Origin: Methanocorpusculum vombati
GTDB lineage: Archaea > Halobacteriota > Methanomicrobia > Methanomicrobiales > Methanocorpusculaceae
NCBI RefSeq assembly: GCF_026891935.1
Contig: NZ_JAPTGC010000003.1
Location: 62,001-126,000 of the forward strand
Length of the DNA stretch: 64,000 bases
Direction: 5' to 3'
This document shows positions 34,450 through 42,517 of the stretch, piece by piece. The notes beneath the pieces were generated by a model, which saw nothing but the letters and a program-made list of their open reading frames with translations, was not told where the DNA came from and ran no database searches. A program made the translations under genes and the position numbers. How positions within the stretch are numbered: the first letter of the stretch is position 1; every line of letters begins with the position of its first letter.

Positions 34450-35751
34450 TCAGAGATACATTATGTCTGCACGTTCATCATCTTTGTCCTGATGGCGGAC
34501 TTTACGGATAGCGGCGATGAACCGGTCCTCGTTGATGACATCTGCTCCTTCACGGATGGCAAGCATTCCTGCTTCACGGCAGATAGCTTCAATTTCGGCG
34601 CCGGTCAGACCATCGGTCAGATGTACCAGTTCATCGTAGTCGATGCCGGACAGAGATCCGGCATCCGCCATCTTGTGCGTGTGCACGAGGAAGATCTGTT
34701 TTCTTGCCTCCGCATCCGGGGCCGGAATCCGGATCAGCCGGTCGAAGCGTCCGGGCCGGAGAAGCGCTGCATCCAGCATATCAGGCCGGTTGGTTGCGGC
34801 CATGATACGGATGTTTCCGCGGTTGTTGAACCCGTCCATCTCGGCAAGCAGCTGCATAAGTGTCCGCTGCACCTCCGCAGACCCTGACGTTCCGTCGTTG
34901 GTACGCATACTGCCGACCGCGTCGATTTCATCGATGAACACCACCACGCCGCCGTTAGCTGCCGCCATATCGCGTGCCATCTGGAACAGGTCGCGGACCA
35001 GCTGTGCTCCTTCACCGATGTACTTGTGCACCAGCTCGGAACCGGCCATCCGGAGGAACGGGACGCCTGCATTGTTGGCGACCGCCTTTGCGATCAGTGT
35101 CTTGCCGGTTCCCGGCGGTCCGTAGAGAAGAACACCTTTCGGCGGGACAACACCGAACCGCTCAAATGATTCTGGCCGGGTCAGCGGATACTCAACCGCT
35201 TCCCGCACCTCGACAATTTCATCCTTTAAACCGCCGATGTCTGCAAAGGTGATGGATGGTTTGGTATCCAGCTCCATTACCTTGACCCGTGAGTCAACAG
35301 TACTGCCGAGAACTTTCACAACCGAGAGCGTGTTGTTTACGGCAACCTTTGTTCCGGTTTTGACTTCTTTGTAGATCTCCTCGCTTGCGGAGGTGACATA
35401 CTCCTGATTGTTACCCTGCTGGCGCAGATACAGTTCGCGTCCCGGAAGTTTTTCCAGGACCACTGCAACAAACAGCGGAAGACGTTTGAGCTGCGAGTTC
35501 TCCTTTTTCAGCTGTGCATTGTCCATCCGGATCTGGTTATTGTCGGTCCGCAGGGATTCATTTTCGGCACGTGTCGCACGAAGCTGTTTATTGAGGAACT
35601 CGGTCTCTTTACGAAGAAGCCGCGCTTCTTCTGAGATCTGGGCGTATTTTTCATTGAGGTCACTGTATTCCAAGGCCTCCGGAGAAATATCTGCAACTTT
35701 TGCCCCCTTCCGCGTAGTATTGGTATTGAGTGTGTGAACTTCTTCGTCCAT
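34450..35751 (-). CDS. pan: Proteasome-activating nucleotidase PAN, paralogue 2 (with HbYX tail)
   Basis: A 433-residue AAA+ ATPase. A long coiled coil covers about residues 30-92 (LRATRAENESLRTDNNQIRM), followed by the proline in KRLPLFVAVV at the OB-domain boundary. The AAA domain has GPPGTGKT near residue 212, VVFIDEIDAVG near 270, and RPGRFDRL. The protein ends IMYL, so the last three residues Met-Tyr-Leu fit the hydrophobic-Tyr-X motif that docks into the 20S ring and opens its gate. It is therefore the more likely canonical proteasome partner of the two PANs in this window. Confidence 0.95.
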   Translation of the reverse strand: MDEEVHTLNTNTTRKGAKVADISPEALEYSDLNEKYAQISEEARLLRKETEFLNKQLRATRAENESLRTDNNQIRMDNAQLKKENSQLKRLPLFVAVVLEKLPGRELYLRQQGNNQEYVTSASEEIYKEVKTGTKVAVNNTLSVVKVLGSTVDSRVKVMELDTKPSITFADIGGLKDEIVEVREAVEYPLTRPESFERFGVVPPKGVLLYGPPGTGKTLIAKAVANNAGVPFLRMAGSELVHKYIGEGAQLVRDLFQMARDMAAANGGVVVFIDEIDAVGSMRTNDGTSGSAEVQRTLMQLLAEMDGFNNRGNIRIMAATNRPDMLDAALLRPGRFDRLIRIPAPDAEARKQIFLVHTHKMADAGSLSGIDYDELVHLTDGLTGAEIEAICREAGMLAIREGADVINEDRFIAAIRKVRHQDKDDERADIMYL

Positions 35752-35795
35752 ATCTTAACTGTATAGTAGGATTGCGGCATTTATATTCTATCTGA

Positions 35796-35889
35796 TTGAG
35801 GATGAGGAAACGCATTCCTCCGGTGCTGCACCTGTACCTGAGTATCCCGCGATTCGCAACTCAAAGATGTGCGAATCGCGGGTCTCAGG
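35796..35889. repeat. Dispersed intergenic element, copy A, with hairpin
   Basis: TTGAGGATGAGGAAACGC, GCTGCACCT and ATCCCGCGATTCGCA occur in this order, as they do at 52258-52338. Here the last block starts a hairpin: CCCGCGATTCGCA pairs with TGCGAATCGCGGG over 13 bp, with an outer CCTGAG/CTCAGG stem (35837-35889). It lies between the ppx stop and the PAN-2 start, so it may act as a terminator of the polyphosphate operon. Confidence 0.65.
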
Positions 35890-35932
35890 ACATTACGGGC
35901 AATTGCCTGTTCCCCGGTATGCTGTCTGTATC

Positions 35933-37486
35933 CTATCTCTGCAAAATGAGTTTTTTACCGAACACTTTTGCAAACAGTACGGTTTCCGGCACAAGACTGG
36001 TTAGTTCCAGCGTGAGATCCGCACCTGCCGCGGGTACAACGTCCAGTACAACCGCGTCTCCTTTTTTATTGAGGTATCGGACATCTGCGACCGCATCTGC
36101 ATGGCTGCGGTTCAGCAGTTCGGCGCACCGGAGAAACAGTGCCATGATACGCACGCGGTCGCGGTCCGCCGCGGTCAGACTCCCGAACTCTGAATCTTTT
36201 CTGCCGGGCAGTTTTTTGCGGTGATAACGGACAATTTTTGCGAGGATTAAAATCTCCCGCTGATCAAACCCGAGCAGTTCCGTATTGCGGATGATGTATT
36301 CGCCGTGCTGATGGTGGCCGACGAAGGAAAGGAAATCGCCTACGTCATGCAGCCATGCGGCCTGCGCGAGGAGTTCCCGTTCCCATGCGCCGTAATTGTG
36401 CAGACCGCATTCCTTTGCCGAGTCGAAAAGCCGGAGGGTAATCTCCTGTACTTTTTGCGCGTGTTTCTCTTCAAGGCGGCAGGAACGGCCGAGCTGGAGG
36501 ATACTGGCCTCTTTTACCGGCATTCGTTCGGACTGCGGGGTTCCGGGCATTTCGGCAAGATAATCCATTAAAATGCCTTCCCGCAGACCCCGGTCGCTGA
36601 TCTCGATCTCCGGGATTTTGAGGGTCTTCATGACGGCAAGAAGAATCGCAGCTCCGGCAAGAATGATGTCGGCTCGGTCAGGGTTGATTCCCGGAACCTT
36701 CCTTCGTTCTTCCAGAGAGAGGGAGCAGAGGTAGGGATAAAGATTTTCCAGATCAGAGAGCAGCAGTATCGGTTTTTTCGGTGTTTCTGCTGCGTGGTAG
36801 AGCTTCTGTGCAATCTCGGCAAGATTGATGGTTGTTCCCGAACTGCCGATACAGCGGGTGAACGGGAATGCGGATATCCGCTGGAGAATCGGCATTGCAA
36901 CCGTCATGACGCGGTTCATCATTTTTGTCTGCCGCTTCGGGGGGAGAGCACCGGTAAATCCTTTTTTGATACACTGGCTGGTAACCCGGATGGCACCAAG
37001 CCGCATGCTTTCCAGTGCTGCATAGGTGTACTGGCCGCCGACGATCAGTTCCGTTGATCCTCCGCCAATGTCGATGAACAGAGCAGTTTCGTTTCCCAGG
37101 CTGATGCCTGCGGCAACACCGAGATGAATCAGACGTGCTTCTTCTTTGCCGCTGATGATCTGAATCTCAAGGCCGAGTTCTGATCCGATTTTGCCAACGA
37201 TTTCCTGGGAGTTGACTGCTTCCCGCATGGCAGATGTTGCCATTGCCACAAACTCGGTGGCCCCGAGACTGCGGGAGAGATCCATGAACCGTTTCAGCAC
37301 CCGCATCAGCCTCTCACCCGCATCCTCCTGGATTTTTCCTGCGGTGTACTCTCCTTCGCCGAGCCGGACAACGTCCTTTATCCGGGTGAGCATATGGTAT
37401 GCACCGTTTTCCCCGATAGAGACAACCAGCAGCCGGGCAGAGTTCGTTCCGATATCGATGAATGCAACTATCTTTTCCTGGGTCAT
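35933..37486 (-). CDS. ppx: Exopolyphosphatase Ppx/GppA
   Basis: A 517-residue ASKHA-fold phosphatase. AFIDIGTNSARLLVV at the N-terminus and FIDIGGGSTELIVGG near residue 145 are the two phosphate-binding motifs. The C-terminal half is an HD-like helical domain with AWLHDVGDFLSFVGHHQHGEY near residue 370, as in bacterial Ppx. It releases orthophosphate from polyphosphate chain ends or hydrolyses pppGpp. The start overlaps the CHAD-phosphoesterase stop by 4 nt; this is the last gene of ppk-CHAD/phosphoesterase-ppx. Confidence 0.94.
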   Translation of the reverse strand: MTQEKIVAFIDIGTNSARLLVVSIGENGAYHMLTRIKDVVRLGEGEYTAGKIQEDAGERLMRVLKRFMDLSRSLGATEFVAMATSAMREAVNSQEIVGKIGSELGLEIQIISGKEEARLIHLGVAAGISLGNETALFIDIGGGSTELIVGGQYTYAALESMRLGAIRVTSQCIKKGFTGALPPKRQTKMMNRVMTVAMPILQRISAFPFTRCIGSSGTTINLAEIAQKLYHAAETPKKPILLLSDLENLYPYLCSLSLEERRKVPGINPDRADIILAGAAILLAVMKTLKIPEIEISDRGLREGILMDYLAEMPGTPQSERMPVKEASILQLGRSCRLEEKHAQKVQEITLRLFDSAKECGLHNYGAWERELLAQAAWLHDVGDFLSFVGHHQHGEYIIRNTELLGFDQREILILAKIVRYHRKKLPGRKDSEFGSLTAADRDRVRIMALFLRCAELLNRSHADAVADVRYLNKKGDAVVLDVVPAAGADLTLELTSLVPETVLFAKVFGKKLILQR

Positions 37487-39471
37487 GTTTCTTCCTCAGC
37501 GGCAGTGACGGTTACCGTTGTCTGCATTGGCGGCAGTTCCGGAACTTCTCTGAGGTCTGCCGCTTCGTCAAAGTCCAGTCCCGCGGCAAACATTGCGGCG
37601 ATCTCTTTGTGTTTCTTGAGATGCCGCAGGGTTTCTTCCAGATTGTAGGGCACACGGATGTGATGGAGAGAGAAGGGATCGCGGGTTGCAAGCAGATAGG
37701 ATGCCCGCAGGTCTTTATCCCCTGACCTCCCTGCACCGCCGGTGTTTGCTATCCAGACGCCGTGAATTTTCCGGGCAAACGTGCAGTGGGTGTGGCCGCA
37801 GATGATGACATCTGCCTCTGCGTCAGCACACAGCCGTTCCAGTTCCGTTTCGGGCGTTTCGGCACAGACATTTTCCGGAAAGACCGGGTGATGCATGACG
37901 GCAAATCTCTGGTCCCCCCACGTGAACCGTATCTCGGCCGGCATGGCAAACAGGAGTGCCCGTCCTGTTCCGGAGAGTTTTTTCCAGGTCCTGCGGTGAC
38001 TGGCGCACCGTTTTTTGTCCATTCCTTCCGGGCAGTTCTTTGTTCTGCCTACGGCAAGGACCGCTTCTTCTGCGTTGCCCCGGACTCCTGCAGCGTTGAT
38101 TTTCTGCAGATATTCAAGGGTTTCTTCGGGGAAGGGGCCAAATCCTATTACATCGCCTGCATAAAGGAAGGTGGTACAGCCGCGGCTTTTTGCATCTTCG
38201 ATGATTGCCAGGAGTGCCGGAAGGTTTGCATGCACATCGGCGAAAAAGGCAATTGCGGAGACGGAGTCCGGGACGGAGATGGTTTTCAGCCGGAGGTCAT
38301 GAATCGGTTTTGTCAGGTTCTGTTCCAGTATGCTCCACATGCCCTCATTCTTTTTCCAGAAGAGGTTTGCGTCTCTGTGCAGTTCCGCACGTTTTGTTTT
38401 CCGGTCTTCTTCAAGCGCTGCAATACCCGGGCGGATCGTGTCCATGAAACCGGTGTTGCCAAAGTATGCGGTGCATGTTTCCTCTTCTTTGGCAAGGAAC
38501 TCCGGGAGATACTCGGTCCAGACATCACAGTCATGCATGTCACCCAGGTAGTCCTGGAGTTCTTTTACCATTTTGATTGCGGGGGCGAGACCGTCGCCGT
38601 AGAGGCCGCGGTAGGTTTCCATGGTGTAACGGAGCTTTTTTGCGGTGATGCGCATCTCATGATGTGCGTTTTTGCGTTCCGGATCGGCAAGGGCAGCTGC
38701 GTACAGTTTTACCTGTTCGGCGGCGAGGCTGATTGCATGGTAGGCGGTGGTGTAGGAAGTTGTGGTGGTGGTTTCGGTCTTTTCGAGTTTGCCGCGGACG
38801 ATGATCTCGACACAGGATTTTTGCAGTGCGGAAAGGGTTTTGGATTTTTCAAACCGTTCGACTGCGGCAATAACATCCGGCTGGAGTGCCGTTCTTTCCT
38901 GCATGAGACGCAGGGTCAGACATTCGATACCGGATCGAAGATCGGTGCCGGTGTTTTCCCGGGCGTGACTGCGGAGAGGTTCGGGGTCTGCGGTTTGTTC
39001 CGGGATTCCGGCAAAAAATCGTTTCAGACGGGTGAGGAGTCCGGATTTTTCTTCCGGGACGGAGGATTCGGGCGCGGGAAGGATCGGGAGGGATGCCGGC
39101 TGCTCCGCATCCGGCATCCGGAATTCTCCGGGGAGGAACCGTGGCGTTCCTTCCCTGAGGGGGACGCTTGGAATGGTTTGTGCGTAGTCTCTGAGAAATG
39201 CTATCTGGACGTCAAGGTCGCGGGCACGTCCGAGTGATCGCGTGATCTGTTTTATTTCAGTTTCCCAGCGCCGGTACTCTTTTTCCGGGAAGCATCCGGC
39301 GAAGAGCGGCAGAGCTGCCCGGAGTCTGCGGGATGCGACCCGCATGCGGTGGATGTACTCGATGTCGGTTCCTGCTTTAACGCCGGCACTTTCCCCTGCC
39401 ATATCAGCGGCAAGCTGGGCAAGTACGGTTGCGCCGTAGAGCCGGTATCCGGGGTCTGTGTTAGTAGTCAT
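37483..39471 (-). CDS. CHAD domain-metallophosphoesterase fusion protein
   Basis: 662 residues. The N-terminal part (about 1-385) is a CHAD domain: histidine in EYIHRMRVASRRLRAAL and SLGRARDLDVQ early, and a second half with HHEMRITAKKLRYTME and LQDYLGDMHDCDVW. These conserved His/Arg/Lys residues bind polyphosphate. From about residue 405 comes a calcineurin-like phosphoesterase of the YfcE/MJ0936 kind, with FFADVHANLPA, YAGDVIGFGP, GNAEE and CGHTHCTF metal ligands. A charged insert sits between residues 120 and 220. It overlaps ppk by 11 nt and ppx by 4 nt. A role in polyphosphate handling is inferred from the domain and operon. Confidence 0.9.
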   Translation of the reverse strand: MTTNTDPGYRLYGATVLAQLAADMAGESAGVKAGTDIEYIHRMRVASRRLRAALPLFAGCFPEKEYRRWETEIKQITRSLGRARDLDVQIAFLRDYAQTIPSVPLREGTPRFLPGEFRMPDAEQPASLPILPAPESSVPEEKSGLLTRLKRFFAGIPEQTADPEPLRSHARENTGTDLRSGIECLTLRLMQERTALQPDVIAAVERFEKSKTLSALQKSCVEIIVRGKLEKTETTTTTSYTTAYHAISLAAEQVKLYAAALADPERKNAHHEMRITAKKLRYTMETYRGLYGDGLAPAIKMVKELQDYLGDMHDCDVWTEYLPEFLAKEEETCTAYFGNTGFMDTIRPGIAALEEDRKTKRAELHRDANLFWKKNEGMWSILEQNLTKPIHDLRLKTISVPDSVSAIAFFADVHANLPALLAIIEDAKSRGCTTFLYAGDVIGFGPFPEETLEYLQKINAAGVRGNAEEAVLAVGRTKNCPEGMDKKRCASHRRTWKKLSGTGRALLFAMPAEIRFTWGDQRFAVMHHPVFPENVCAETPETELERLCADAEADVIICGHTHCTFARKIHGVWIANTGGAGRSGDKDLRASYLLATRDPFSLHHIRVPYNLEETLRHLKKHKEIAAMFAAGLDFDEAADLREVPELPPMQTTVTVTAAEEET

Positions 39472-41590
39472 GCCAGATTCCGCGATGTTCCATCATCCAC
39501 ATCTGGGAGTTGAGGGGTTCTTCGCCTTCTGCGGGGAGTACTTTTTCGTAGCTTCCGTCGATGTGGAGAATCTGTGCCTGAGCAGTGTCTTTGATGTGGG
39601 TTTCAAGGATGGTGTGGATGATCATGTCCCGGAGATGCGGGTCTTCCACCGGGAAGAGAATTTCAACCCGCCGCGAGAGGTTTCTTGGCATGAGGTCAGC
39701 GCTGCCGAGCAGGACTTCTTCGTTTCCTCCGTTGCGGAAGTAGTAGATGCGGGTGTGTTCGAGGAATCTGCCGACAATGGAGATGACACGGATGTTATCA
39801 GAGACGCCCGGAACTTCGGGCCGCAGGCAGCAGACACCGCGGACGACGAGGTCGATTTTAACACCTGCCTGACTTGCCCGGTAGAGGGCTGTGATGCATT
39901 CTTCATCTACAAGGGCGTTGAGTTTGAAGGCGAGGTAACCGTCGCCGTGGGTCTTCTGCCGTTCGATTTCGCGGTCGATTCTTGCAATGAGTTCCTTTCG
40001 CATGGTGCCCATAGTCCCGTGGGAGACGAGCAGTTTGCGGTAATCGGTCTTTTTGGAGTAGCCGGTTAAGGCGTTGAAGAGGTCGGCGATGTCTGCACCG
40101 ATATCCGGGTCACAGGTGAACATGGAGAGGTCGGTGTAGATACGTGCGGTGGATGCGTTGTAGTTGCCGGTGCCCATGTGGGTGTAGGTTTTGAGTTTGT
40201 CCTGTTCGCGGCGGACGACCATACACATTTTTGCGTGGACTTTGAGGCCGACGATGCCGTAGATGACGTGAACTCCTGCACGTTCAAGTGACCGCGCCCA
40301 TTCGATGTTGTTTTCTTCGTCGAATCGTGCTTTGAGTTCGACGAGGACAGTGACGGGTTTTCCTTCTTCGCGGGCTTCCATGAGGGCGTGGACGATCGGG
40401 GAGTTTTTGCCGGTGCGGTAGAGGGTCTGTTTAATTGCGAGGACGTTGGGGTCGTGGGCGGCCTGCTGCACGAATTCGACGACCGGGCCGAAGCTGTCGT
40501 AGGGGTGGTAGAGCAGGAGATCGTTCCGGGCAATTGCTGCAGGCAGGGATTCTTTGGCGAGGCATGCGGGAACAGAGGCTTTGAACGGTGTGTCTTTGAG
40601 GTCAGGCCGGTCAATGTCCATGAGTTCCATGAGATCGTTCATGCCGATGAGGCCGCTGGTGGATACGTAGACCTGCGTGGGCATGAGCCGGAGTTTTGCG
40701 GTGAGGAGGTCACGGATCCATTCCGGCATGGCGGCGTGTACTTCGAGGCGGGAGGGGATTCCTATCCGCCGCTGTTCAACGCTGGTTTCGATTGCGGTGA
40801 GGAGGTCGGATGCTTCGTCTTCTTCGATCTCCATATCGGCGTCACGGGTTACGCGGAAGATGTAGGTGTCTTTGACCTCCATTCCGGGGAAGAGTTTCTG
40901 GATGTTTGCGGCGACAAGGTCTTCCAGGACGACGTAGTGGTATTCGGAGCTTTTCGCGGGAGGGATCATCCGGTCGTTTCCGATGCGGATGAACCGGGGG
41001 AGGGTACCTTTGGGTACTTTGACCCGGGAGAAGACCTGGCCGCGGGTGGGGTGGTTGATGACGACGGCGAGGTTGATGGAGAGGTTGGAGATGAAGGGGA
41101 AGGGGTGGGAGCCGTCGAAGGTCATGGGGGTCAGTATGGGAAATATCTGGGTTTCAAAGTATTTTTGCAGATATTTCTGCATTTCGGGGCTGAGGTCTTT
41201 GCATTTGTGGATGTAGATACCTTCCTGTGCGAGGGCGGGTTTGAGGTCCTGGCTCCAGCAGCGGCAGGACTCGGCCTGGAGGGGGAGGAGGGTTCCGAGG
41301 ATCTCCTGCATCTGCTCAGTGGGGGTCATGCCGTCCGGCGGGCGTTCGAGGACGCCGCCGCGGATCTGGCGCAGCAGACCGGAGACCCGGATCATCATGA
41401 ACTCGTCGATGTTGTTTGCGAAGATGGAGAGGAATTTGACGCGTTCAAGGAGGGGGTGGCGGAGATTTGCGGCTTCTTCGAGGACGCGGCGGTTGAACTG
41501 AATGAGGGAGATTTCTCTGTTGATGTAGAGGGATTTGTCCGTGAGGCTGATCTGAGAACCGAACGGGTCGCGGATATCATCGGGGGTCAT
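39461..41590 (-). CDS. ppk1: Polyphosphate kinase Ppk1
   Basis: A 709-residue enzyme that polymerises the ATP gamma-phosphate into polyphosphate. The N domain begins YINREISLIQFNRRVLEEA; FLSIFANNIDEFMMIRV follows. The catalytic domains show HPYDSFGPVVEFV, KQTLYRTG, the histidine that is phosphorylated in VGLKVHAKMCMV near residue 450, and THMGTGNYN. A second conserved HTRIYYFRNGG segment is near residue 645. It appears to be first in the operon ppk1-CHAD/phosphoesterase-ppx. Upstream 41591-41927 holds no gene but contains repeat Y. Confidence 0.96.
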   Translation of the reverse strand: MTPDDIRDPFGSQISLTDKSLYINREISLIQFNRRVLEEAANLRHPLLERVKFLSIFANNIDEFMMIRVSGLLRQIRGGVLERPPDGMTPTEQMQEILGTLLPLQAESCRCWSQDLKPALAQEGIYIHKCKDLSPEMQKYLQKYFETQIFPILTPMTFDGSHPFPFISNLSINLAVVINHPTRGQVFSRVKVPKGTLPRFIRIGNDRMIPPAKSSEYHYVVLEDLVAANIQKLFPGMEVKDTYIFRVTRDADMEIEEDEASDLLTAIETSVEQRRIGIPSRLEVHAAMPEWIRDLLTAKLRLMPTQVYVSTSGLIGMNDLMELMDIDRPDLKDTPFKASVPACLAKESLPAAIARNDLLLYHPYDSFGPVVEFVQQAAHDPNVLAIKQTLYRTGKNSPIVHALMEAREEGKPVTVLVELKARFDEENNIEWARSLERAGVHVIYGIVGLKVHAKMCMVVRREQDKLKTYTHMGTGNYNASTARIYTDLSMFTCDPDIGADIADLFNALTGYSKKTDYRKLLVSHGTMGTMRKELIARIDREIERQKTHGDGYLAFKLNALVDEECITALYRASQAGVKIDLVVRGVCCLRPEVPGVSDNIRVISIVGRFLEHTRIYYFRNGGNEEVLLGSADLMPRNLSRRVEILFPVEDPHLRDMIIHTILETHIKDTAQAQILHIDGSYEKVLPAEGEEPLNSQMWMMEHRGIWHDY

Positions 41591-41710
41591 TTGTACGGGG
41601 TCTCCAAGGGGTTGTTATACGTGTATTTGGTTTCCATTGGTATCAGTCCTTTCTATAGAAACACTATAGAAAACCGGAACGGATGCTGTGACGAATGTGA
41701 TGCCGAAAAC

Positions 41711-41788
41711 GTATTGGGCAGGTCTTTTTCCGGAAACTGTTGTCTGGTTGGCGGGCGGGGGGAGAAAAAACCGCCACAGATTCTCACG
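41711..41788 (+). repeat. Dispersed intergenic repeat, copy Y
   Basis: Blocks GTATTGGGCAGG, TTTTTCCGGAAACTGT, TCTGGTTGGCGGGCGG, an A-run and CCGCCACAGAT occur in the same order as in repeat X (27791-27860, minus strand). Here the element lies upstream of both flanking genes (ppk1 divergent, small gene 41928), so a terminator role alone does not explain it. Confidence 0.6.
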
Positions 41789-41927
41789 GCAGAGCCGCCG
41801 CCAGGTCCCGGAATATACTACATCATCTCATACCATCACAGCCCGGAAAACCGGAAACGTATCATACTTCAGGAACACCTCCCCCGTGAACGTTACCTTA
41901 ATAAATAATCCCTCCTCATTTTTATCC

Positions 41928-42107
41928 ATGGGAAAAAAGATTGCTGAAATAGTCGAAACCATAGAATTTGTGGCAGACATTGAAGGAGCAAAGGACTGCC
42001 TCATGTCCCAGCAGGGTGAACTCTGGTTTAACATTGACGTCCCCAAAGGCCACGGCCTGAAAAACGGCGATAAAATTCGCGTAATCGTAGAGCGCGCTGA
42101 TGAATAA
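41928..42107 (+). CDS. Small conserved-looking protein, 59 residues
   Basis: Starts MGKKIAEIVETIEFVADI and ends GDKIRVIVERADE. The pattern of short beta strands with a central WFNIDVPKGHGLKNGDKI suggests a small beta-rich fold, a little like an AbrB or OB-type unit, but I do not recognise the family. The ATG at 41928 is chosen because the longer open frame upstream runs through repeat Y. A TATA-like TTAATAAATA lies about 28 nt before it. Its TAA overlaps the next ATG by one base (TAATG), making it the first gene of a three-gene operon with ade. Confidence 0.6.
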   Translation: MGKKIAEIVETIEFVADIEGAKDCLMSQQGELWFNIDVPKGHGLKNGDKIRVIVERADE

Positions 42108-42517
42108 TGATGGATAAACAAGCAGGGCAGGCGGATACCAGAAAACGAATGGTACTGATCCTGACAGGAATCATTGCGGCTCTTGTCCTTGTAATTGTAC
42201 TGACGATAGGAGCCATCGCAATCGACGCAGAAGACCCCGTATATATCAACGGAAAACTCGTTGCCGCATTCCAGTACACCGGCGACCCGCGGGACGTCTG
42301 GGTACAGTGCACCATCTCCCGCGTGGACGACATCTTCGCCGAAGAACAGATAGGCAATCTCCTGACAATCGCACCAACCTTCACCGCAGGCAGAAACATC
42401 TGCGAATTCCCGATAGAACTCGAACCGGGGACCTACAAAACACGTCTCTACGTCAGGGAACGCAACGAAGGTGCCGCACGGCTTGCCGCATTCATCAAAA
42501 ACTTTGAGATAATATGA
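42107..42517 (+). CDS. Single-pass membrane protein of unknown function
   Basis: 136 residues: a short charged N-terminus, one membrane segment (MVLILTGIIAALVLVIVLTI, residues about 15-34) and a soluble domain of about 95 residues, probably outside the cell, rich in beta strands (DPVYINGKLVAAFQYTG, FPIELEPGTYKTRLYVRE). No known domain is recognised. It overlaps the small gene upstream by one base and the ade start by 4 nt, so all three are likely co-translated. Confidence 0.65.
   Translation: MMDKQAGQADTRKRMVLILTGIIAALVLVIVLTIGAIAIDAEDPVYINGKLVAAFQYTGDPRDVWVQCTISRVDDIFAEEQIGNLLTIAPTFTAGRNICEFPIELEPGTYKTRLYVRERNEGAARLAAFIKNFEII

Noticed and set aside
37762-39237. Plus-strand open frame of 491 codons over the CHAD-phosphoesterase gene
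   Set aside because: Cys/Phe/Gly-rich shadow; the minus strand has complete CHAD and phosphoesterase motifs and couples to ppk and ppx.
40388-41908. Plus-strand open frame of 506 codons over ppk1
   Set aside because: Antisense shadow of a conserved enzyme, Asp/Glu/Gly/Val-biased as expected from reverse codons.
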